The notes under the pieces: model-generated
Seen by the model: the letters and a program-made list of their open reading frames with translations, nothing else
The model's database searches: none
Told to the model about the DNA's origin: nothing
Shown here: in pieces, positions 7,836 through 17,228 of the stretch
Position numbering within the stretch: the first letter of the stretch is position 1
How the letters are laid out: each line of letters begins with the position of its first letter
Program-made: the position numbers and the translations under genes
DNA from: Pirellulales bacterium
GTDB taxonomy: Bacteria; Planctomycetota; Planctomycetia; Pirellulales; PALSA-1355
Direction of reading: 5' to 3'
Length of the DNA stretch: 50,265 bases
NCBI GenBank assembly: GCA_022844125.1
Contig: JALHMI010000002.1
Location: 257,236-307,500 of the forward strand

Positions 7836-10562
7836 ATGGCCAAGAAAAATGGAAAGTCGCTGGTGATCGTCGAATCGCCGGCCAAGGCACGCACGATCAG
7901 CAAGTTTCTGGGCAGCGACTTTACGGTCGAGGCCAGCATTGGCCACGTGCGTGACTTGCCCCAGGGGGCCAAACAGATTCCGGCTCAATATAAAGGAGAA
8001 GATTGGGCCCACCTGGGCGTGAACGTCAACAGCGACTTCGACCCGGTCTACATCATTCCACCGGGGAAGACCCAGCAAGTTCGCAAGTTAAAGGACCTGC
8101 TGAAAGAGGCGAAGGACCTTTACCTGGCGACGGACGAAGACCGCGAAGGAGAAGCCATCAGTTGGCATCTCAACGAACTCTTGAAGCCGAAAGTCCCCGT
8201 CCACCGGCTCGTCTTCCACGAAATCACCAAGGAAGCGATCAGCGACGCGCTCGAACACACGCGATCGATCGATGAAGACCTGGTCAAGGCTCAAGAAGCC
8301 CGGCGGATCATCGACCGGCTGTATGGATATGAAGTCTCGCCGCTCTTGTGGCGCAAGGTGCGGCCGAAACTTTCGGCCGGACGGGTGCAGAGCGTCGCGG
8401 TGCGGTTGATCGTCGAACGCGAACGCCAGCGAATGGCCTTCGTTTCGGCGACCTACTGGGATTTGCTCGGCAAGTTTTCCAAGCGCGATCAGCAGTCGTT
8501 CCAGGCGGAACTCGTTTCGGTCGACGGCCGTAAGATTCCCAGCGGCAAGGATTTCGACGCCGCGACTGGCAAAATCAAGGACGAGTCGCTGCTCCTGCTC
8601 GATGAAGGCGGCGCGGCTGTGCTCCTCGAGCGTCTGGGCCGAGCCAGCTTCACCGTCACGGCGCTCGACGACAAGCCCTTCACGACGAAACCATATCCGC
8701 CGTTCACCACCAGCACGCTGCAACAGGAGGCCAACCGTAAACTTGGCTTCACCGCCAAGCGCACCATGCAGGCCGCCCAGAGCCTGTACGAGAACGGCCA
8801 CATTACTTACATGCGAACCGACTCGACGAATCTGGCCAAGGTGGCCGTCGACGCGGCGCGCGACCTGGTGCGTTCGCAGTACGGCAGCGAGTATCTGCCC
8901 GACGCGCCGCGGACCTATCAAACCAAGGTCAAGAACGCCCAGGAAGCTCACGAAGCCATCCGCCCCGCGGGCCATCCTTTCGCGCTCCCCGAAACGTTGC
9001 GTAACGAACTCAACGCCGATCAATTCCGGCTGTACGATCTGATCTGGAAGCGGACCGTCGCCAGCCAGATGGCCGACGCGCACGGCCGGCGCATCACGAT
9101 TACCATCGAAGGCGACGGCGCGATCTTCCAAGTCGGCGGAAAAACCATCGATTTTGCCGGCTATCTGCGAGCCTATGTCGAGGGCAGCGACGATCCGCAG
9201 GCCGACCTCGCCGAACGCGACACCGTGCTGCCGAGCGTCGTGGTGGGCGAGCCGCTCGACCTCAGCGAACTCGAACCCAAAAGCCACACCACCCAGCCTC
9301 CGGCGCGCTACAGCGAAGCCTCGCTCACCCGGGCGCTGGAAGAAATGGGGATCGGCCGCCCGAGCACGTACGCCTCGATCATCGACACGATTCTCGCGCG
9401 CGAGTACGTCTTCAAGAAGGGGAACGCCCTGGTGCCGACCTGGGTGGCATTCTCCGTCGCGCAGTTGCTAACGGCCCACCTGCCGGAGCTGGTCGACTAC
9501 AAGTTCACGGCCCAGATGGAAGACGATCTCGATGCGATCAGCCGCGGCGAATCGGGACACGTCGACTACTTGCGGCAATTCTATTTCGGCAATGGCAAGC
9601 CGGGGCTCAAAAAACTACTGGCCAACAAAGTGGACGAGGTCGATGCCCGCGACATCGGCCGCATCTTGATTGGTCAACCGGAAGGCGAAGAACCGATTTT
9701 CGTTCGCGTCGGGCGCTATGGACCGTTCATCGAACAGGGCGAGCGCCGCGGCAGCCTGCGCGAAGAGATGGCGCCCGACGAACTCTCGGTCCAAGCCGCG
9801 CTCGAGATTCTCAGCCAGGCCGCCCAAGCCGAAGAGCCACTGGGTCACGACCCCGAGTCCGGCAAGCCCATTTTCCTGAAGGTAGGCCGATTCGGGCCCT
9901 ACATTCAGCGGGGCACGCCGGAGGACGAGGAGAAACCCAAGAACGCCTCGCTGCTCAAAGGCATGAAGCCGGAAGACGTCACGGTCGAAGTGGCGCTGCG
10001 ACTGCTGTCGCTGCCGCGTGAGCTTGGCATCTTCCCCGGCAACGGCGAACCGATCGTGGCTCAGAACGGCCGCTTCGGACCCTACATCAAGGCAGGTTCC
10101 GAGACTCGCAGCTTGCCGGCAGATCTTTCACCGATCGACGTGACGCTCGAACAAGCCCTCGAACTGCTCGCCCAGCCGAAGGCCGTGCGGCGGGGCTTCG
10201 GCGCCCCGCGCGAGCCGCTGAAGGTGTTTGACGAGTCACCGGTGACGAAGCAGAAGATCCAGCTGCTTGAGGGCCGCTATGGGCTATACCTGAACGACGG
10301 TGAGACGAACGCCTCGCTGCCCAAGGGGCTCACGGCTGATGCGCTCACGCGCGAACAGGCACTGGAACTACTGGCTGCCCGGGCAGCGCTCGGCCCTGCG
10401 AAGAAATCGGCCAAGCGAAAGGCCGCCAAGAAGGCACCCGCGAAGAAAAAGGCTGCGGACACCAACGGCACGACCTCCGGCAAGAAGTCAGCGGTCAAAA
10501 AAGGCACGAAGAAAAAAGCCATCAAGAAGAAGTCATCGGCCGCGGATGATGCACCCTTCTGA
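7836..10562 (+). CDS. topA: DNA topoisomerase I (type IA) with C-terminal repeats and Lys-rich tail
   Basis: Relaxes negative supercoils. 908 residues. TOPRIM domain: VIVESPAKA with the catalytic Glu13, and ATDEDREGEAISWH with the acidic metal-binding triad. The active-site tyrosine is Tyr325 in the YMRTDS motif (codon 8808-8810). The core continues to about residue 590. Instead of the zinc-finger CxxC modules of E. coli TopA, the C-terminal part holds four repeats of about 55-75 residues. Each contains a GR[YF]G[PL][YF] motif (near residues 627, 686, 748 and 812) and matches the Toprim_C_rpt type. The last 45 residues are a Lys/Ala-rich basic tail (about 865-905). No CxxC pair is present. 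It is a single-gene unit. Function is secure; the tail probably aids DNA binding. Confidence 0.98.
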   Translation: MAKKNGKSLVIVESPAKARTISKFLGSDFTVEASIGHVRDLPQGAKQIPAQYKGEDWAHLGVNVNSDFDPVYIIPPGKTQQVRKLKDLLKEAKDLYLATDEDREGEAISWHLNELLKPKVPVHRLVFHEITKEAISDALEHTRSIDEDLVKAQEARRIIDRLYGYEVSPLLWRKVRPKLSAGRVQSVAVRLIVERERQRMAFVSATYWDLLGKFSKRDQQSFQAELVSVDGRKIPSGKDFDAATGKIKDESLLLLDEGGAAVLLERLGRASFTVTALDDKPFTTKPYPPFTTSTLQQEANRKLGFTAKRTMQAAQSLYENGHITYMRTDSTNLAKVAVDAARDLVRSQYGSEYLPDAPRTYQTKVKNAQEAHEAIRPAGHPFALPETLRNELNADQFRLYDLIWKRTVASQMADAHGRRITITIEGDGAIFQVGGKTIDFAGYLRAYVEGSDDPQADLAERDTVLPSVVVGEPLDLSELEPKSHTTQPPARYSEASLTRALEEMGIGRPSTYASIIDTILAREYVFKKGNALVPTWVAFSVAQLLTAHLPELVDYKFTAQMEDDLDAISRGESGHVDYLRQFYFGNGKPGLKKLLANKVDEVDARDIGRILIGQPEGEEPIFVRVGRYGPFIEQGERRGSLREEMAPDELSVQAALEILSQAAQAEEPLGHDPESGKPIFLKVGRFGPYIQRGTPEDEEKPKNASLLKGMKPEDVTVEVALRLLSLPRELGIFPGNGEPIVAQNGRFGPYIKAGSETRSLPADLSPIDVTLEQALELLAQPKAVRRGFGAPREPLKVFDESPVTKQKIQLLEGRYGLYLNDGETNASLPKGLTADALTREQALELLAARAALGPAKKSAKRKAAKKAPAKKKAADTNGTTSGKKSAVKKGTKKKAIKKKSSAADDAPF

Positions 10563-10576
10563 AGCCGCGGTTCCGA

Positions 10577-10966
10577 TTAGCGCCGCCGGCTGAGGCTCGC
10601 GATTAGCAGTGCCGAATCGACCGGCTTGACAAAGTGCTCATCGAACCCAGCCTCGGCTGAGCGAACCCGATCCTCCGGTTGGCCGTAACCGGAAACCGCG
10701 ATCAAGTAGACGTCGCGCACGCGCTCGCGAATCCGCCGGGCCAGTTCGTAGCCATCCATCTCCGGCAGGCCGATGTCAAGCAGTGCCACTTCAGGATTCA
10801 CCGCATCGAGCATCGTGAGCGCCTCAGGGCCGTCGTATGCCGTGGACGTCTCATGCCCTGACAGTTTGATCAAGAGGGCCATGGTATGTGCGGCATCGCG
10901 ATTGTCGTCGACGATCAGCACACGGCGAGAATTTTGTGAGGGTACGATTGTCCGGTTCCTCTGCAC
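10577..10966 (-). CDS. stand-alone response regulator receiver protein
   Basis: 129 residues, a single CheY-like receiver domain with no output domain. All key residues are present: the acid pair in VLIVDDN, phospho-acceptor Asp in LLDIGLPEMDGYELA, Ser in AVSGYG and Lys in HFVKPV. The frame opens at a GTG (10966) without a clear ribosome-binding site, and no ATG lies upstream of the domain, so the start is uncertain. No kinase gene is nearby. It converges on topA with 14 bases between the stops. Such small receivers often act by protein contact or in a phosphorelay; the partner is unknown. Confidence 0.88.
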   Translation of the reverse strand: MQRNRTIVPSQNSRRVLIVDDNRDAAHTMALLIKLSGHETSTAYDGPEALTMLDAVNPEVALLDIGLPEMDGYELARRIRERVRDVYLIAVSGYGQPEDRVRSAEAGFDEHFVKPVDSALLIASLSRRR

Positions 10967-11168
10967 GGAGAAGGATTGCGAGAAGGAAATTTCAACCTAG
11001 GGGCTCGTTCGTTGCGTGTCAACAACTACCGTCCGAACGTTCAGTGCAGCAGTGACTTGCGGCAGGCATCCCGCATTCGGTGAAATCAACGTGATCGCCA
11101 CGCAACCAGCTCTGATTGAGTCCTGACCGGCATGCTCCCGCTCGATTTAGACTTATTGCCAGGCTGGC

Positions 11169-11987
11169 TCAATCGTCGTCCGAGTTCATGCTCCGCCGCA
11201 CGATCCGCTCGTCAAAGTAGTTCACGCTCATGCCGGCGTCGATCACGAGTTGCTGGGCGTTGATTCCGCTCGAGCGCGGACTGAGCAAGAAGGCAACCGC
11301 GCCGGCGACTTCCGGCGTCGCCAGGGCTCGGCGGCGAAGAGTTACCTGTTCGGCGTACAGGTAGCTGTCGATGTAGCCGGGAATGCCGGCTGAGGCCGAT
11401 GTTTTGAGCAAGCCCGGCGAGACGGCATTGAACCGTACCTCGGAGAACCTGCTGAACGACTTCGCCAGGAACACCAGCGAAGAATCGAGCGCAGCTTTCA
11501 CCGGCGCCATGTAGCCGTAGTTCTCGGCCGCCATCCGTGTGGTTGAGATCGAGATCGCTACGACCGACGCACTCGCATCCAGCGCGGGCTTAAACGCGTT
11601 GGCCAGCGCCACCAGTGAGAAACAGGAGATATCCACAGCGCGCAGGAATGCCGACCGTGACGTCTCGTGAAACGGCCGCGGCCCTTCGCCGTAGTCGGCA
11701 AATGCGATCGAGTGCACGAGGCCATGCAGCTTGGGATGCCGGGCAGAGACTTCAGCGGCCATTCGCTCGATCTGGACCTGATGCTCGACGTCGCAGACGT
11801 AAATATCCGTCTCCGGTCCAAGCAGCTTCCGCACTCCATCGCGGCGTTGTTCATTGCGAACGACATACACCACGTTTGCGTCGGCCTCGCGTAGCACCTG
11901 GCCCACGTGCCAGGCGACGCTCTTGCGATTCGCCACGCCGAACACGAGGATAGTTTTGCCGGCCAGTTGCAGAAAATCAGTGGCCAT
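11169..11987 (-). CDS. FabI-like enoyl-ACP reductase family protein (divergent)
   Basis: 272 residues from ATG 11987, which overlaps the dehydratase gene by 11 bases. An upstream ATG at 12020 would add 11 Arg/Asn-rich residues. It is an SDR-type Rossmann protein with FabI marks: [13 protein letters not shown] near the N terminus, HSIAFADYG, and Tyr157-x6-Lys164 in the YGYMAPVK motif. Canonical FabI has a second tyrosine ten residues before this Tyr within an SYxGxE context; here the local text is [13 protein letters not shown] and that residue is missing. It therefore belongs to the FabI family but may reduce an unusual acyl-ACP or act as a different reductase. It is the last gene of the ketoacyl synthase to reductase operon. 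Confidence 0.82.
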   Translation of the reverse strand: MATDFLQLAGKTILVFGVANRKSVAWHVGQVLREADANVVYVVRNEQRRDGVRKLLGPETDIYVCDVEHQVQIERMAAEVSARHPKLHGLVHSIAFADYGEGPRPFHETSRSAFLRAVDISCFSLVALANAFKPALDASASVVAISISTTRMAAENYGYMAPVKAALDSSLVFLAKSFSRFSEVRFNAVSPGLLKTSASAGIPGYIDSYLYAEQVTLRRRALATPEVAGAVAFLLSPRSSGINAQQLVIDAGMSVNYFDERIVRRSMNSDDD

Positions 11988-12450
11988 TCGGCGCCGCGCC
12001 CCGTTCGTTGCCGTTGCCATTCATTTCCGGCTGGGCCAAGGCGCAGATGAAGTCCATGCGAACGGCAAGCTGCCCGCCGCAGGAAACCTTCGCCGAGAGG
12101 AACCAGGCTTTCGAGATGCGGTTTGTGAGCCTGACTTCCATCTCGATGGTGTCGCCCGGCCGAACCATCCGCCGGAAACGCACGTTGTTCAGACCCGCCG
12201 CTACTGGAACTCCACCCTCCGCTGGCTTCTCGCGATGCGAGAGCAAAATCGCGCCGGCCTGCATCGCTGCTTCGCACAGCAGCACGCCCGGCGTGATTGG
12301 AAACTCCGGATAGTGGCCAGCGTAAAAGTACTCGTCCCCGTGGAACGTCTTCCGGCAGATGATCCAGTCTTCACCGCGATCCACGATTTCGTCGACCAGC
12401 AGGAACGGCGGACGATGCGGGATTGCTTGTTCGATCTCTTGCAAGCTCAT
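11977..12450 (-). CDS. FabZ/FabA-like 3-hydroxyacyl-ACP dehydratase
   Basis: 157 residues with a hotdog fold. The catalytic pair is visible: His46 in [11 protein letters not shown] and Glu60 in VLLCEAAMQ. These match the GHFPxxPxxPG and EAxAQ motifs of FabZ. It should remove water from 3-hydroxyacyl-ACP in the same pathway as the neighbouring ketoacyl synthase and reductase. The last 15 residues are a Gly/Asn-rich extension. It lies 12 bases after the FAD oxidoreductase gene and overlaps the reductase gene. The missing ketoreductase (FabG) step is not encoded in this operon. Confidence 0.9.
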   Translation of the reverse strand: MSLQEIEQAIPHRPPFLLVDEIVDRGEDWIICRKTFHGDEYFYAGHYPEFPITPGVLLCEAAMQAGAILLSHREKPAEGGVPVAAGLNNVRFRRMVRPGDTIEMEVRLTNRISKAWFLSAKVSCGGQLAVRMDFICALAQPEMNGNGNERGAAPNGH

Positions 12451-12462
12451 GGGGGATCTCAG

Positions 12463-13908
12463 TCACGTGGTAGCGGCGAGAGGCGGGCGCGTTGCGGATT
12501 TCAGCAACCAGGAATCGACGTCGTTGGCCACGATCACACCGTAGTTCATCGCGCCCAGCCAGCCCGACATGATGATTCCAACACTGCCCGCGTGATACAA
12601 GCCGCCGACCTGTTCTGGAATTGCCCGGCTCACGGCGAGCCCCTCGAACTTCGTGCCAAAGCTGGCCCCATTTAAGTGCTGGGTGTAATGACGGAAGGTA
12701 ATTGGCGTGGAGGCCTCGGCGTGCGCCAGTCGCTCGCGAATGTCGGGAACATAGCGTGCGAGAGCATCGATCGTCGTTTCAACCAGGTCTCGCTTGCTGG
12801 CCTCGTAATCTTCCTTGGAAAGTTTCGCCCAGTCCTCGTAGCGAGCGTTTGTGCTCGACACAATCAGCGAGCGATCGCTGCCGGGCCGCGTGCGGGGATA
12901 GTAGAAGGAATACGTTCGGCTAGTGATGTCTCGCGAGAGCAATGCGTCCGTCCGGAATAACGGCGCAGTAGAACTGAACAGCAGGTCGCCCAGGCTCTCA
13001 TCCAGGTCGCTTCCCGGCTTGAGAGCCATATACACCTGGCAACTTGAATTGTTGAGCCGCACGGCCTGCGCGTCGTCGACGAACTTGCGGTCGAAATGCT
13101 CCTCGCCGACCATGCGGAAGATCGTGCTTTTCAGATTCGCATTCGAGACGACCGAGCGGGCGGCGATGTCGCGCCCGTTGACCCGCACGCCACACACGCG
13201 GCGGTCGCGGACCAGGATTTTTTCCACATCGCAACGAATTCGCACGTCGACGCCGCTGGTCACAAGCTCCTTGTGCATCAGATCGATCAGTCGATCGGTT
13301 CCCCCCTCGAACGTGAACACGCCCTGGGACATGAAGTTCGAGAACACGATGCCGTAACTGATCGCAGGATCCTCCAGCGTCGAACCGTTCGCGTACGTAA
13401 TCGGCTCCATCAGCAGCCGGATCACGTCTTCGCGACCGGGAAAAAACTTCTGGAACAGTTCGCCGACGGTGGTCGACTGATCGTCGTAGAAGTTCATGCC
13501 GCGTGCGGCGTCGAAGAACGCCACTACGTCGGCCTCGGGCAACTGGAATTTCTCGATTAGCAGCCGCGTGAAATCTTCGCGATTGAACGTCGTCGTCAAC
13601 GAGAACATCGGATTGTCGAACCGAATATTTCTGAGCTGCACGATCGAATCGGCAATCTCCTTCGACCAATAGCGGCGGCAGCTCTTGATCATCCCGACCG
13701 GAAAACCATGCAGCGAGATGTCGAAAATGTGCCCGCCGGGACGTTTGAACCACGTGGCCATGCCCCCCAGCTTGTAATGCTGCTCGAGCAGCAGTACCGA
13801 CTGCCCGGTGCGAGCCAGCGTATTGGCGGCCGTCATTCCGGCCAAACCGCTGCCGATGACGATGCAGTCGTAGCTGTCTCGCGCGCCTTTTAGAAAGTCT
13901 CGGGCCAT
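12463..13908 (-). CDS. CrtI-like FAD-dependent oxidoreductase (phytoene desaturase / retinol saturase family), copy 1
   Basis: 481 residues. The N-terminal FAD dinucleotide fold is [16 protein letters not shown], followed by [16 protein letters not shown]. The C-terminal FAD motif is near [23 protein letters not shown]. The family covers carotenoid desaturases and isomerases and retinol saturases, and homologues occur in planctomycete lipid clusters. The context (ACP, ketoacyl synthase, dehydratase) suggests it acts on an acyl chain rather than a carotenoid; no phytoene synthase is present. The gap to the second copy is 30 bases. The two copies share fold and length but differ widely, so they are not a recent duplication. 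Confidence 0.85.
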   Translation of the reverse strand: MARDFLKGARDSYDCIVIGSGLAGMTAANTLARTGQSVLLLEQHYKLGGMATWFKRPGGHIFDISLHGFPVGMIKSCRRYWSKEIADSIVQLRNIRFDNPMFSLTTTFNREDFTRLLIEKFQLPEADVVAFFDAARGMNFYDDQSTTVGELFQKFFPGREDVIRLLMEPITYANGSTLEDPAISYGIVFSNFMSQGVFTFEGGTDRLIDLMHKELVTSGVDVRIRCDVEKILVRDRRVCGVRVNGRDIAARSVVSNANLKSTIFRMVGEEHFDRKFVDDAQAVRLNNSSCQVYMALKPGSDLDESLGDLLFSSTAPLFRTDALLSRDITSRTYSFYYPRTRPGSDRSLIVSSTNARYEDWAKLSKEDYEASKRDLVETTIDALARYVPDIRERLAHAEASTPITFRHYTQHLNGASFGTKFEGLAVSRAIPEQVGGLYHAGSVGIIMSGWLGAMNYGVIVANDVDSWLLKSATRPPLAATT

Positions 13909-13938
13909 ACAGAAATCGCGGCGGTGCGCGCCTTTCTC

Positions 13939-15363
13939 TTAGAAGTCGACGCCGACGGCCGCGACTTGTTCGAGGTCCGTGGAAACAGTGCCCAGCACGT
14001 GCCGATTAGCGATCATGATGCCGCTGAACATCGCGCCGATAATGCCCACGAACCCTTGGTCGGTGCCGCACAGGAACAAGTTTTTCAGATGCGTCGTCCC
14101 GTGCCTGCGTTTCTCGGGCGAACCGTAAATGGCGCCATTGGCGTGACCGGTGAACCGTTCGACAGTCATCGGCGTGAACATGTCACTGGCCACGGTGCGC
14201 GCCCGGTACTCCGGAATGAATCGCCCGACAATCTCCATAATCCGTTCGTAAGTCGCTTGTTTGGCAGCCTGATAGTCGACCGGCGGCAGCAAGCGCCACC
14301 GGTCGTAGTTTGCCAGCGCCGTGACGCGCACCATGGCGTCTTCCAACGGGCGATCGAACTTGAAATTGTTCGGCAGGCAGACCACCCCGCTCGTCACATC
14401 CACCAGTTCGTCCGGCTTCTGCCAGCGGAACTTGTCCGAATCGTTGAAGAAAATGACCGAGCGATCGCAACCGAGTTTCTGCGGCTGCTCATTCAGCACG
14501 GCGATCCCCTCGACGAACGATAGCTGACCTGGCTGCGGAGTCCGCGCGGGCTGCTGATCGACCATCGCCAGCGTTTCCACAAGCCCCGCCGAGGAAAGCA
14601 CACGATCGGCCGTGATCTCACTGCCGTCGTCTAGCACGATCCGGCTCACACGGTCGTCGTCGACTTCCATCCGCTGCACGCCGGCTCGCAGACGCAGTTC
14701 GCCCCCCAGTTCCTTGAACCGGCGCACCAGGTTCTTCAGAATCTGCCGGATCCCCGACCAGGGTCGCGCGAAGCCTTCCTGAAAGATGCTGCGGAACATG
14801 ATTGAGAATTGCCCGAAGTCCATGTCGTGCTCACGGGCACCGCCGTAGTATTGCAACGGGCAGAACAGCATGTCGATCAGCAGCGGGTCGCGGATCCACT
14901 GCGTCACGATACTCCGGGCCGACTGCGAGGCAAGCGCTCCGTCCAGATCGTCGTAGTCCATGATCGCCGCGGACAACTTGTCGAAATTCGCCCGTTCGGC
15001 GGGAAATGCCTGGTGGACTTCGCTGCGGAACAATTCGAAGTCGTTTGTGAAATTGAGCGAAATGCCCGGAAATGCAATCTGCGAGCCGATCTGCGGCACC
15101 AGAGCGAAGTCTTCCCAGCGGAACCGCAACTGGCGCAACAGCCGGGCGAGCGGCCCCTTGCGAGCGCCTTTGGGAGTGTAGTTGGTCACGGCGTGGAGGC
15201 CGACGTCGAAGTTTCGCCCGCCCAGGCGATAGAACGAGTTCAGGCCGCCGATCGTGGTGTGCCGTTCGAGGATGCACACCCGCCGATCGTAGTGCGCGAG
15301 CCGAATGCCCGCTGCCAGTCCTGACAATCCCGCGCCAATGATGATCGTGTCGTAGCTGGACAT
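13939..15363 (-). CDS. CrtI-like FAD-dependent oxidoreductase, copy 2
   Basis: 474 residues. FAD-binding text is IIGAGLSGLAAGIRLAHY with ERHTTIGGLNSFY. The C-terminal flavin motif is near LKNLFLCGTDQGFVGIIGAMFSG. It belongs to the same broad family as the downstream gene and probably works in series with it. An upstream gap of 121 bases separates it from the ACP gene; no terminator was seen there, so one transcript is still likely. Substrate unknown. An acyl desaturase, saturase or isomerase role is inferred from the operon. Confidence 0.85.
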   Translation of the reverse strand: MSSYDTIIIGAGLSGLAAGIRLAHYDRRVCILERHTTIGGLNSFYRLGGRNFDVGLHAVTNYTPKGARKGPLARLLRQLRFRWEDFALVPQIGSQIAFPGISLNFTNDFELFRSEVHQAFPAERANFDKLSAAIMDYDDLDGALASQSARSIVTQWIRDPLLIDMLFCPLQYYGGAREHDMDFGQFSIMFRSIFQEGFARPWSGIRQILKNLVRRFKELGGELRLRAGVQRMEVDDDRVSRIVLDDGSEITADRVLSSAGLVETLAMVDQQPARTPQPGQLSFVEGIAVLNEQPQKLGCDRSVIFFNDSDKFRWQKPDELVDVTSGVVCLPNNFKFDRPLEDAMVRVTALANYDRWRLLPPVDYQAAKQATYERIMEIVGRFIPEYRARTVASDMFTPMTVERFTGHANGAIYGSPEKRRHGTTHLKNLFLCGTDQGFVGIIGAMFSGIMIANRHVLGTVSTDLEQVAAVGVDF

Positions 15364-15484
15364 GAACGCTCTTAGCTCGCGACAGGCGTCGCGGATGTTG
15401 TTGCGAGGGGGGATTTAGTGCGATTTGCGGATTCGCCCAGCGGGGTCATTTGGCCCAGTGGGATCAGTTCGTCCGGGGGTAGGA

Positions 15485-15745
15485 TCAGACCTTCTCCAGG
15501 TCCTTCATCAGCGGAGTCAAGTAATTCACCGTGCTGTTCATCGTGGCCAGTTCCAGGTAGTCGTCCTCGGGAATCTGCACCCGGTAACGCTTGCGAAGCT
15601 CCATCACGATGTCCAGAAAGTCCATGCTGTCGAGTTCCAGTTGCTCGCGCAGCGGCACATCATCCTTCAGGCCGCTCAGATCTTCGTCCGGCGCGATGCC
15701 TTCCAGAATGTCGAGAATCGTCTCTTTGATTTCAGCAGGACCCAT
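15485..15745 (-). CDS. acyl carrier protein
   Basis: 86 residues, the normal ACP size. Ser40 in the LELDSMDFLDIV motif is the 4'-phosphopantetheine attachment site (DSMDF instead of the common DSLDT/DSLD). Three or four helices are apparent. It sits 30 bases after the ketoacyl synthase gene on the same strand and is presumably dedicated to this pathway rather than to bulk fatty acid synthesis. Confidence 0.93.
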   Translation of the reverse strand: MGPAEIKETILDILEGIAPDEDLSGLKDDVPLREQLELDSMDFLDIVMELRKRYRVQIPEDDYLELATMNSTVNYLTPLMKDLEKV

Positions 15746-15775
15746 GCCCTCAGGTTCTCCAGTGAAGCAGGCTCG

Positions 15776-17032
15776 TTAGATGCGGGTAACGATGACGACC
15801 GAGTTGATCCCGAGCATTCCGAACGAATTGTTCAGAATCACGTCCACGCGATTCTTTTCGCGGGCCTCGTTGACCACCAGACCGTCCAAAGCACACTCGG
15901 GGTCGAGCGTGTCAACGTTGATCGTAGGATGGCACACGCCGTCGGCAAACGCCGGCAGGTTTCCGCCCAGTTCCAGCGAACCGGCGGCACCCATCGCGTG
16001 GCCAATGAAACTCTTGGCGTTGTTGAACCAGGTCGATTCCGCACCGGCAAACACGCTGCGCAGCGCCATGCACTCCTGCACGTCTCCGCTCGAGGTCCCC
16101 GTCGCGTGCGTGCTCACGATGTCCACTTGCTGGGGCTTCAAGCGCGCCCGCCGCAATGCCAGTTGCACACACTCAGCCTGGCGCACCGGATTCGGCAGCA
16201 CGAAGTCGCTCGCGTCGCTGTTCATCGCGTAGCCGGCCACTTCGCCATAGATCTTCGCACCGCGCCGCTTGGCGTCGCTCAGCCGCTCGAGGATGTACAA
16301 GCAGCCCCCTTCGGCCACCACGATCCCATTACGCTCGGTATCGAACGGGCGCGAGGCCTTGGCTGGTTCGGCATGCGCGGCCAGCGCGCCCTGGCTGGCG
16401 AAGCTGGCAAAAATGCCGAAAGTTCGCACGCTCTCGGAAACACCGCCGGCAATCGCGACATCGCACTCGCCGAGCCGCAGCATCTGCGCACCCTGGATCA
16501 AACCGGCGTTACCCGCCGCACAGGCGGCGCCCACCGTGTAGTGCGGCCCCGTGATGCCCATGTTCAGCGAGATCTCGCCGGCGGGATTGTTCGCGACGGT
16601 CCGCGGATTGTGGTGGTGCGACCAGAACTTCGTGTCGTAGTCGAACCCGCGCAGCTCGTAGATCTCGTTTTCTGTCTCGACGTTGCCGTGCTCGGTCACG
16701 CCGATGTAGATGCCCACCATCGACTTGTCGACGTTGGGCCAATCCAGCCCGGCATCCTTCACGGCTTCGTTCGCACAGTAGATGCCGACGCTGGCCGCCC
16801 GGGTGCCGCGGCGCAGTTCCTTCTTCTTCTGGTAGCGAAGCTCGTCGAAGTTGCAGACGCCGGCCAGGGTCTTGCCGACGTAGCGAATCTCGTACTCCGA
16901 AACGCCGCTGCGGCCGTTGAGCAGAGCCTCGCGAAACTCGCTCAGCGAGTTGCCGTTCGGAGCGGCAAGGCCGACTCCGGTAATCACGATTCGCTCGTGA
17001 TCCGGTCGTTGGGTAGCTGGGTTGGCAATCAT
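15776..17032 (-). CDS. beta-ketoacyl-ACP synthase, FabF (KAS II) family
   Basis: 418 residues from ATG 17032, which has GGAAG 7 bases upstream; the frame opens further back at 17056. Cys-His-His catalytic residues are all present: Cys171 in GAACAAGNAG, His309 in STHATGTSSGD, and Lys340/His345 in KSFIGHAMGAAG. It catalyses decarboxylative Claisen condensation of malonyl-ACP onto an acyl chain. It is the first gene of the synthase-ACP-FAD-FAD-dehydratase-reductase operon, behind a predicted promoter. It is FabF-type, not the FabH/thiolase-type fold of OleA, so it does not fill the OleA role for the upstream ole genes. Confidence 0.93.
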   Translation of the reverse strand: MIANPATQRPDHERIVITGVGLAAPNGNSLSEFREALLNGRSGVSEYEIRYVGKTLAGVCNFDELRYQKKKELRRGTRAASVGIYCANEAVKDAGLDWPNVDKSMVGIYIGVTEHGNVETENEIYELRGFDYDTKFWSHHHNPRTVANNPAGEISLNMGITGPHYTVGAACAAGNAGLIQGAQMLRLGECDVAIAGGVSESVRTFGIFASFASQGALAAHAEPAKASRPFDTERNGIVVAEGGCLYILERLSDAKRRGAKIYGEVAGYAMNSDASDFVLPNPVRQAECVQLALRRARLKPQQVDIVSTHATGTSSGDVQECMALRSVFAGAESTWFNNAKSFIGHAMGAAGSLELGGNLPAFADGVCHPTINVDTLDPECALDGLVVNEAREKNRVDVILNNSFGMLGINSVVIVTRI

Positions 17033-17112
17033 GGCGCGACTTCCGTGTAGATCCAAAAACGTCCTGACACCATGATCTTACGCACGCCTCGACAACCTCG
17101 CTCAAACCCTTG

Positions 17113-17141
17113 AAATTAGCGGCTTTCCGTGCCACTGGCAA
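17113..17141 (-). promoter_or_regulatory. predicted promoter of the ketoacyl synthase operon
   Basis: On the minus strand TTGCCA (17136-17141) is separated by exactly 17 bases from TAATTT (17113-17118). A start near 17106 would leave a leader of about 74 bases. The -35 box is good and the -10 box weak. It lies in the only sizeable gap (196 bases) between the oleD stop and the synthase start. Confidence 0.4.
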
Positions 17142-17228
17142 GGCCTCGCCAGGCGCGTGAAACGCCCCCTGCGCGGTCGCGAGTGACTTTGCTCTGCAAA
17201 GCGCTCAATTCGGTATCGCAAAGCCTGT

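Noticed and set aside
7505-8078. Minus-strand frames upstream of topA
   Set aside because: They extend into the topA coding region, overlap each other in different frames and lack motifs.
8088-9287. 399-codon minus-strand frame within topA
   Set aside because: Antisense shadow of a conserved gene, with no recognisable domain or ribosome-binding site.
15776-17032. Ketoacyl synthase as the missing OleA
   Set aside because: It has the FabF Cys-His-His pattern with TGTSSGD and KSFIGHAMGAAG, not the FabH/thiolase-type pattern of OleA.
15425-17050. 541-codon plus-strand open frame over the ACP and ketoacyl synthase genes
   Set aside because: It is antisense to two clearly conserved genes, has no family motif and is His/Arg/Val-rich, as expected of a GC-rich antisense frame.
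17119-17140. TGGCACGG on the minus strand as a sigma-54 promoter
   Set aside because: No GC doublet at the required distance for a -12 box; a sigma-70-like pair at the same place fits better.
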